Assembly: GCA_032622095.1 (NCBI GenBank)
Contig: CP136066.1
Location: forward strand, 131,965,917 to 132,029,916
Source: Siphonodentalium dalli
Lineage: Eukaryota > Mollusca > Scaphopoda > Gadilida > Siphonodentaliidae
Direction of reading: 5' to 3'
DNA: 64,000 bases
A program made the translations under genes and the position numbers. The notes beneath the pieces were generated by a model. That model saw nothing but the letters and a program-made list of their open reading frames with translations, was not told the DNA's origin and made no database searches. Each line of letters starts with the position of its first letter. Position 1 is the first letter of the stretch. Of this stretch, positions 56,555 to 64,000 are shown one piece after another.

Positions 56555-56928
56555 CAGGGGCGCCGGAAGAGGGGGGCAGAGGGGGCAACTGACCCCCTGC
56601 CCTTGACCAAGGGGGGCGAGCGGGGGCAGGACTTGCCCTTTTTCTTGAGACAGAAAATGCTTTTTGTGTGTTTAATTTCGTGTTTTTATAGCAAAATGTG
56701 ACTTTTTTGGTCCAAATACCACCAATTTCACAAGGAATATTAATTTTTTGTCAATTTTATCACAAAACGGCCATAAGAACCGACAAATACCATTAAAATA
56801 GGGATTTTTGCCACAATGAATTTATGGTTATTTTCCCGAGTTTGCGGAGAAAATGCCATTTTTTTGCGGAAAAGTGCCCTTTTTGTAGGCTCTGCCCCCC
56901 CTGCCCTTGAAGGCTTCCGGCGCCCCTG
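56555..56928. mobile_element. hAT-type MITE, 374 bp
   Basis: Ends CAGGGGCGCCGGAAG and CTTCCGGCGCCCCTG. Perfect 8 bp duplication GATGGGGG (56547-56554, 56929-56936). No coding. Confidence 0.92.
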
Positions 56929-56936
56929 GATGGGGG

Positions 56937-58992
56937 TAGGTACGGGAGGGGGTCGCCCCCCTCCCTTAGGTGCAGCATTAAAGATCCCGCATAAGAAAAC
57001 GCACTGGCTTACAAGGTCAAGATAAAGGCCAATGTATTATCTTATAAATGCGAGGCTCCTTAGATGGGAGACTCTCATTTTTTAAGAGAATGCATCGGCA
57101 CAGGATTTTTGCTAAATTTCAAGAAGCCCCCCAGTCATGAAAGGGTTAAAATATTTCTCACTGGACACTTGATTAAGCAAATAAAGGCTCTATATCAACT
57201 GTATATTGATGATTTGCATTGCATGTTGTTGAATTATAATAGAAGATTTCCTTCAAAATATAGAAAATTCAGCTTTAATAAAACTATCCACTTGCAATTT
57301 GGGCGCCCAAACCTGTAACAGGTATCAAAAAAGCCCTGGATCCTTCCCTGCATGATATGGGATAGGATGAGGCAGTCCTGGCATTATGTTTAAAGTCAAA
57401 AGCTTCCACAAAGTTGTTTTTTAAATTATGTTGAAAAAGAGCATGAGATTATACAAATGTTTGTTACTAATGCTGTAAATAGCAGTGTTTTACCTACTCA
57501 GCGAAATCAAATAGTTGACTCTTGTTCACTTAAAACTGACATTTCAGAGAGTATTCAAGGATATCCTATTTACCAAGAACAACAAAGAACAAGTTTTAAA
57601 TGTCATATATGCATTAAATAACATGTTATTCTTAAAATATCTATGCACTGTATATAAACATCAATATTTTCATAAAAATGTGTACTAGTATGCATTTAAT
57701 TGACAAAAACATGTTCTCGTTTTAACATACAGTGTATGTCTATTCTATCAGCTTACAGTAGTAATGAATTAACTGAGATTGTCTCGGTTTGTATTGTCTT
57801 CTCGGTTTGATATGAGGGTGAACACATTTATAAACTAGAATGCACTCAGAGAGATGCCAACGTGCGCAAAAATGTAATAAACAATAATTAAAAAAAAATA
57901 AAAAAATTCTGTATTTTACTTAATTTATTTAATTTAATTTAATGTTAGCAAAAAAAGACAATTACCATTTCTCATTTCATCACAGATAAAAGGCAAATTA
58001 CTATATTAATCATTTAAGTAATTAAAACCAATTCCATGTTGCCGAAAGGATGAGACTTTAATATCGATTACATTTTTTTCAGCGGCATATTTTCATTTTC
58101 ATTTTCCGATAGTCAAAGTTGACCAAAGGAGCAATTATAAGAAATAATTAATATTATTTGTGTAAATATTGATAGCAGCCAATATGCAACAATAAATATC
58201 AATAATCAATCAATAATTAATCAATAACGATCATTTTATGTAATAATAAACTCTTCAAACGCTGTTTGTGTCAACAAATGCGTTTTGTTTTGTGTTACGT
58301 CATTCGTCGTATTTGACCCGGAACTCGACTGAAGGTTAGGCTATTCAGCATATTGCGTCGAATTACGAAATCGCGTTTTGAATGTCTCTCTTTTCCCGCA
58401 CGATAAAAAGAGGTCTTCACACGAACCAAAAATGATAAAACTTCCCAATTATAAGTAAAAATACCCAAATGAAGGAGTCTATGTAGGTCCCGAAGGAGTC
58501 TATAGACTCTTTGATGTAGAGTTCTGATGGAGAAAATGTAGGTCGATCTATTTTTGTCATAACTCTGACGTATTTTGACCTGGGGAAAAAAATCGAAATC
58601 GAGGCTCACTACGAGCATGCCTGTTTTAAATATAGAAACGGGGAATCCCGACAAATGGCGATATCGGCGACAAACAAATAATCGAAAACAACACATAAAA
58701 TAAACATAGCAAAAACGCGGCACAGTAAAAATGTCAGAACGCCACGAGGTTTTACGTCGTTTTTGGTGACGTCATGGAGTGAAACGGAGTAGGGTGACAC
58801 CAAGCTTCGACCTTTATATGAACTCAAATAGAATGAAACCTATTTACAGACTAAAATATGAGAAGACTCAGTGGCATACCATATATATTTATATATGGAC
58901 CACAACTGTTCATATATGAAGGGTATACTTTAAAATTTTGCTGCGTTTAAACCATAATCTAGGTGTTCCCTTTGATATCTTAAAGTGATGTA
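56937..58992. other. No gene recognised
   Basis: A frame at 57064-57318 is of unknown nature. 57850-58260 is very AT-rich. A TGACGTCA palindrome (CRE consensus) at ~58767 lies in sequence with no identified gene. Confidence 0.45.
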
Positions 58993-60078
58993 TGTGTATT
59001 CAGTGTTCCCGCTGGACCGAAAAATTTTGTGGCCAAAAGTTTAGCCAAATGAAAATGTTATTAGCCAAATGAAAAAAACTTTTGCCAAATAAAAAAAAAA
59101 TTAAATCCTCATTTTCTCGGCGCTTCACAATTAATGACTAAAATAATTGTTTTAAGCTTTTCATGTAAAGCATTAATAAAAAATACGGCAGGATTTCACA
59201 TCCAACCATATGCAAAAAGCCCGGTGAAAATCAAAGTCAGAAATTTTTCATCGCGGAGACAATGGACTGTTCTGCTTTGGCTATGGTTGTTATTTGTATT
59301 TCCTTCATGTTTTTACTCTCCTTCAACATTTGATCAGATGCACTATGGGAGTTATTACCTGAAACGAAATTCGCAAACATTAAACTAACATTCTATGTAA
59401 TTATAATCACATAAATCCGCTAAACCAATTGTAATAACTCTATGTCGCTGACACCATGACGGTTGCTAACTATTGCTTATCATAGTAAGGTGATAACTGT
59501 TGAATATCTATTCAATGTATTCAAACCTTTTATGATGTGAAGACAGGTGGATATTTATATAATAGACGGGATACAGTTTATGACACATTACGTAACTATT
59601 GAGTTAAGAACTGTTCGCCTGTACATCCAATTAAGGGAACATTGGATTTAGGTATTTGATCTTACAGACTGCCTAATCAACAAAAATTACATAACCAGTA
59701 TACAGATTGAACGTTTTGACGATTAGGCTGGTTAAATGTTAGAGCTTACCTGTTGCTGTCTCGGTGAAGTTTGATTATGTGCAGTGAATGTGAATGATGG
59801 ATACTATTCCGATCCGCCAATGTATTGGATATTACAAAAAAAATCGTCATCACTAGGTGTTCACCTATTCATTATGCTCATTGATAACAACTCTCTTCAA
59901 AGCATACATAGTCGGTGTCATCGACCGCGTATAAACAACAATCAGCTTATTTATTGAACCGTTATGTCGCGATATTTCCGAAGTGCGAAATAATTTCGTC
60001 GCCTAACTTCGTCTTGAATGTCGATCTATTCAGCGCTTTTTAATAACTTTCCAGCTCCATGCTTTCTGTCTCCAATAT

Positions 60079-61740
60079 GGGTTATTCCTGTTCACCCGGC
60101 AGCGACCAGTTACACAATTAGCAAGCTGCAGTTATAGTTCATATCAAATTAAGAGTATGTTTCATTCCCACTTGCCCGGCAGTGTTGAGTACTATCGCGG
60201 GGTTGTTGTTTCAGTCGCAACCTTTCCCTATCGCGATTATATATACAAACTCACGACTCAACATTGATATGTTATCACTGAGTTTGTTCACGATGAACTG
60301 TGGTCAGTAACCATTATGATATATAACATGAAGTATTTCTCATGTTATATCATCTCTTCATGTTTATGTATTCCATAATCATGTATTTCAAATAAACCTC
60401 AAAAGTGGGTTGTAGGGAAGGGGTTCCGCCCCTTCCAAATCATCCCGGGTTAAATCCCAAACCCCAATAAAAAATAAAAATGAAAAAAAAATGTTAGAGG
60501 CGGTAAATATCTTATATTTGATTGTTATAAGTTCAGCATAAAGTCCCGTATAAATGAACGAATTCACTGGCGCTGCTGCAAGAAAGAGTGTGGTGCTACC
60601 GTTAACTCGATGAACGACTTGATCACAACAACCAGTGGACAACACAACCATACATCCGACATTGGCCAGGTTGCCGTAGATGCATTCCTTGCAGATGTGA
60701 AGCAGAAAGTTATAATGTGACTCTAAGCCAATTACTTCCATATACCAGGAAGAAATATCGAGTAAGTATTTAATAGAATATTTAATAGTAAATATATATG
60801 TAACATTAATTTTAGTATGTATCTAACTATATAACACTCTTAATCAAATATATTTACATAATTTTATTAATTACATAACCTAGAAATAATAATTATATGA
60901 GACAAACGCTATTTAAGTATGGTGAGATAAAGCATAGTATTTAATATTTAATTTTCTTAATCGTTGCAGATCTGAGAAGCGACGAGACAGACCCTGCTAT
61001 CATAGCCAAAGTACCAACATTTTACAATATTAAGTCTGCTCTATATCGCAGTCGTGCTAAAACAACGCCAACTCTACCCCGCCAACGGTCCAGCATAGAT
61101 CTTCCGGATAGATACACCAAGACTACGACCGGTGACAAATTCCTAATAGCTGATGATGGTGACTTGGAAAAGATTATGATCTTCGCAACCGAGGACAATC
61201 TGCGACATCTATCCAACGCAGATGTGTACTATTGTGATGGAACCTTCGACAAGCTTAAGTGTCCGGGAATCTTCTACCAGCTGTACACTATACATGCTTT
61301 CGTCAAAGACAAGATGTGCCCATTAGTTTATGCATTCCTTCCAAGCAAGACGCAGGACACATATCTAAGATTATTTGGTCTTGTAAAACAGAAAGCAGCG
61401 GATGTAAATATTCCACTTCGTCCAACTGTAGTGTTCACAGACTTCGAGCCAGCAGCCCAAAACGCCATCCGACTAACATTCCAAGGAGTGACACTGAAAG
61501 GCTGTTTTTTTCCATTATGGACAGGCTGTTTGGAAATATGCACATAAGTGTGGTCTGAAGGTTCTCTACACATACGACGATGGAGTTAAGAAGCTGATTC
61601 GTAGAGCCATCGCCCTCCCACTTGTGCCTGTTGGAATTCTACTCCAAACTAAGATATAAACTATAGTCGGCATCTCTATGAATTACCCGATTATGACACC
61701 TTGACCCGAAACAATAGCTGCCGGGTGAACGGGAAGACCC
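60079..61740 (+). mobile_element. MULE (Mutator-like) element nested in the hAT-like element
   Basis: Perfect 9 bp duplication CTCCAATAT (60070-60078, 61741-61749), the size typical of Mutator elements. The inverted ends are GGGTTATTCCTGTTCACCCG and, reversed, GGGTCTTCCCGTTCACCCGG, continuing CAGC. It carries a FLYWCH plus MULE transposase pseudogene. Confidence 0.9.
60499..61659 (+). pseudogene. FLYWCH zinc finger / MULE transposase, truncated
   Basis: The first exon (about 60499-60717) encodes a FLYWCH-type finger: KYLIFDCYKF, WRCCKKECGATV and SGQHNHTSD carry the Cys-Cys-His-His pattern. The second exon starts near 60969 after a pyrimidine-rich acceptor TTTTCTTAATCGTTGCAG. It encodes a MULE core with VYYCDGTFDKL (first catalytic Asp), FYQLYTIHAF and VVFTDFEPAAQNA (second Asp). 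A seven-T run at 61505-61511 shifts the frame right after GCFF. The other frame continues (YTYDDGVKKLIRRAIALPLV) to a stop at 61659. No C-terminal catalytic region follows, so the transposase is truncated at ~1.2 kb of gene and nonfunctional. Confidence 0.82.
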
Positions 61741-61849
61741 CTCCAATATGGGTAAAAAAAAGTTTAGCCAAATGAAATTTTTATTAGCCAAATCCAAAAA
61801 AGATTGGCCAATTTGGCTACCGACAGCGCGAACACTGTGTGTATTGCTT

Positions 61850-62340
61850 GGCTGGTTTCACTCACTGGACAGTCTGTCAGAATACTCACACAGAATAAAG
61901 CGATGGGTAAAACTTGATTATTGCAAATATATATAGGCCCACTAGTGGGATCAAAGATCAGTATTGAATCTTGATCACGAATGGTCTGTAAATAGCTTTT
62001 GATTTATTCGACCAATATTAGCGATATATCAACCAACGTCTAAGCTTCTTAAAATTACGACCATGCAGTCGCTTGATTAAATATGTACACTTGTTTTCAA
62101 TCATTACCTGTCTTTATAACACTTGTTAGTTCGACAGAATCTAGAGTTAATCTGAGAGAGCCCGGGGCTGTCATGATGTTTTAGAGGCGAAATGACACAA
62201 GACATTTCCCGGGTTGTAACGTTAGACTTTGTGACATGGTGCATTCACTTTATATTAATGTGTTGTGAACATTAAGTTATCTCTAGGTTCCATGAATCTC
62301 CATATTTTTAACAATTGTGGGAAAATTTTAAATTGCCATT
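61850..62340. other. No gene recognised
   Basis: Mixed-composition sequence following the hAT-like element; nothing identifiable. Confidence 0.4.
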
Positions 62341-62345
62341 TTTAG

Positions 62346-63180
62346 ATCACCTGAGACAAAGTCTCCAGTGGAGCTATAGTCATAACTTCTCGTCAGTCGT
62401 CAGTCCGTCCATCAAGAATCATCTTCTTCTCCAGAACCATAAGACTGAATGGGTTCATATTTGGTGTGGATGTTCCGTAGGTGACTCACATTCAGATTTG
62501 TTCAAATGAGGTCACCCGGTCAACTAGTTGTGAAACCAGGGCCATAACTATTCGTCCATAGTAATTCTTAGAACGACTTCTTCTCAAGAACAATTGGGCC
62601 GATTTAGTGTATATTTGGCATGGAGGTTCCTTGGGTCACTGGGGTTCAGATTTGTTCAAATGGGGTCACTGGGTCAAATAGTGGCAGAGCCAGGGACATA
62701 ACTTAAAAAAAATTTAAAATTCAAAATGAAAAGAAAAAGAAATTAAAATAGATATTTTTTTATTTTAACCTTTGATTTTTTTGCTCACAGGTCTGTGATG
62801 AAGTCTCTTGTGGAGCTATAGTCTTCACTCCTCGTCCGTCCATCCATCCATAAACAATTCTTTGAACATCTTCTCCAGAAACAGAAGGCCTAGTACATGT
62901 AGGTCCATATTTAGTGTGGATGTTACCTAGGTGACTCACATTCAGTTTGTTAAAATGAGGTCACCAAGTCAAATAGTTGCGAAGCCAGGGCCATAACTCT
63001 TTCCGTCCATAGTAATTCTTAAAGCGACATCTCATGTACCATCGGGTCAATTGAAAAAAATAATTCCATTTTGATAAACTAATCACGTTATAACATCTGC
63101 CAGGGTACATCGACTCTTCCCATGTAATTTAGTTGAAATCGGTCCAGGGGTCTGGTAGAAAAATCACAAACAGACAGATT
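62346..63180 (+). repeat. Dispersed repeat with ~240 bp internal units
   Basis: GATCACCTGAGACAAAGTCT, CAGTGGAGCTATAGTC, GGTGACTCACATTCAG and CAGGGCCATAACT recur two to three times (62346, 62580, 62790). The end module TAGTTGAAATCGGTCC with CACAAACAGACAGATTG recalls the A-class terminal module. I know this repeat type from molluscan sequence, which supports the host assignment. Confidence 0.65.
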
Positions 63181-63199
63181 GTTACCCTTGCCAATTGAA

Positions 63200-64000
63200 G
63201 AGTCAAAGTCAGTACATGTACCACTGTTCCCTTAATTTTGTAACTTATTTTAATGAAAATTAACTCACTTCAACTTCCATAATTTACCATTTGAAATTAA
63301 AAGTTCCATGGATCTCATAGATTGGGATTTACATTTGGTTCATATAGGGGCAGAGATAGGAGATATGACCCTCCTGTACCCACCCTGTCTATTTAGTGAT
63401 GAGCCGATTATTAAAAAGAGCATTGTGCCGATTATTTGAGATCACAATCAGCTGATTCCGATTCCGATTATTGTAATAATTATACCAAAATATGTTATAT
63501 ACTACTTAGATTTGGAAGCACCAACATCAGTAATATACCAGTATACGTAAGTATACGTTTGGGTAAGTATAAAGGTAGGTATGGGTGGACTTGTGAACGA
63601 ATTCCTTTCATCCTGACAAATAATACACATGTTACATTATGCTCAATTTACCGTAAGTCAATAGGGGGGGGGTCTGAATTCTGGCTACAACCACAGACAC
63701 AGGTTAGTTTTGGCATTAGCCACGATGACAACTCAGAAGAGTGCATGACCGTTCAAAACAAGAACGAAATGTTTAATTACAAATAAAAACAATTAAAATC
63801 TTAATGATTGTTACCAGTGTATTTATCTCTATCCGATTAATAAAATATTATCATTACAAGAATTCAACATGAGACCTCTGTCTGAGGAAGGGCTTTTGGT
63901 TTTATACCACATTATCCTGAACTCCATTGTAGAGTCTATACCAAGGAAACCATGCATGATGCAACATTTGATTACTGTCTTCAGCCACGGTAGGTTTCTT
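63200..64000. other. No gene recognised
   Basis: A 116-codon frame at 63436-63786 has no features I recognise and overlaps GATTCCGATT-type repeats at its start. Confidence 0.4.

Larger units (their letters stand above)
59001..61837. mobile_element. hAT-like element hosting a MULE
   Basis: Ends CAGTGTTCCCGCTG and, reversed, CAGTGTTCGCGCTG. Perfect 8 bp duplication TGTGTATT (58993-59000, 61838-61845). Subterminal AAGTTTAGCCAAATGAAA and TTATTAGCCAAAT occur near both ends in the same orientation. Without the MULE it is ~1.17 kb. Confidence 0.85.

Noticed and set aside
60388-60741. 117-codon minus-strand ORF
   Set aside because: Antisense of the FLYWCH exon, whose plus-strand reading has the zinc-finger pattern.

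Overview
The window is eukaryotic repeat-rich DNA, most likely from a mollusc. The signs are an integrated Polinton/Maverick element, pearl/HINE-like elements with tandem cores and (GACA)n tails as described in bivalves, a FLYWCH-MULE transposase with spliced exons, and many small DNA transposons. I see no bacterial operon, rRNA, CRISPR array or convincing host gene. Most open frames in the tandem arrays are by-products of repetition.

Layout. 1-1005: end of a ~355 bp satellite (B) plus a palindrome-rich flank. 1006-17021: a 16.0 kb Polinton with ~0.6 kb terminal inverted repeats (TIRs) and a perfect 6 bp target duplication (AAGCAC). Its left part carries, all on the minus strand, packaging ATPase, two small virion-type proteins, integrase, a small membrane protein, minor capsid, a basic amphipathic protein, major capsid, adenain-like protease and a zinc-knuckle protein. 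The right part is AT-rich noncoding repeats and holds no DNA polymerase B. Minor capsid is split by a ~3.0 kb transposon (called element X here), major capsid has two frameshifts, and one virion-type ORF has an in-frame stop. 17022-17520: the other flank. 17521-26966: array A, pearl-like ~130 bp modules with a near-identical 2.52 kb higher-order repeat. 26967-28090: satellite B. 28091-29040: a second copy of the Polinton flanks WITHOUT the Polinton, i.e. an intact empty site. 29040-34380: A then B again.

34.2-43.2 kb holds duplicated segments, a 469 bp TTAA-flanked piggyBac-like element whose empty site lies at 41029, further degenerate tandem repeats and inverted B units. 43335-50912 is a second copy of element X. 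It is broken by a mosaic of A, a copied 38.9-39.7 kb segment, B and A, and by a TA-flanked transposon (48510-50900) that itself carries two pearl-like elements. 51-64 kb contains hAT-type elements with 8 bp target duplications, a tRNA-like unit inside a 24 bp inverted repeat, and a MULE with a 9 bp target duplication nested in a hAT-like element.

The most informative property is that several insertions are present beside their own unoccupied paralogous sites (Polinton, two piggyBac-like elements, a 563 bp unclassified insert), so element ends and insertion order can be read directly. The order seen is: A-B composite duplicated, then Polinton inserted into one copy, then element X into its minor capsid gene, then smaller elements into X.
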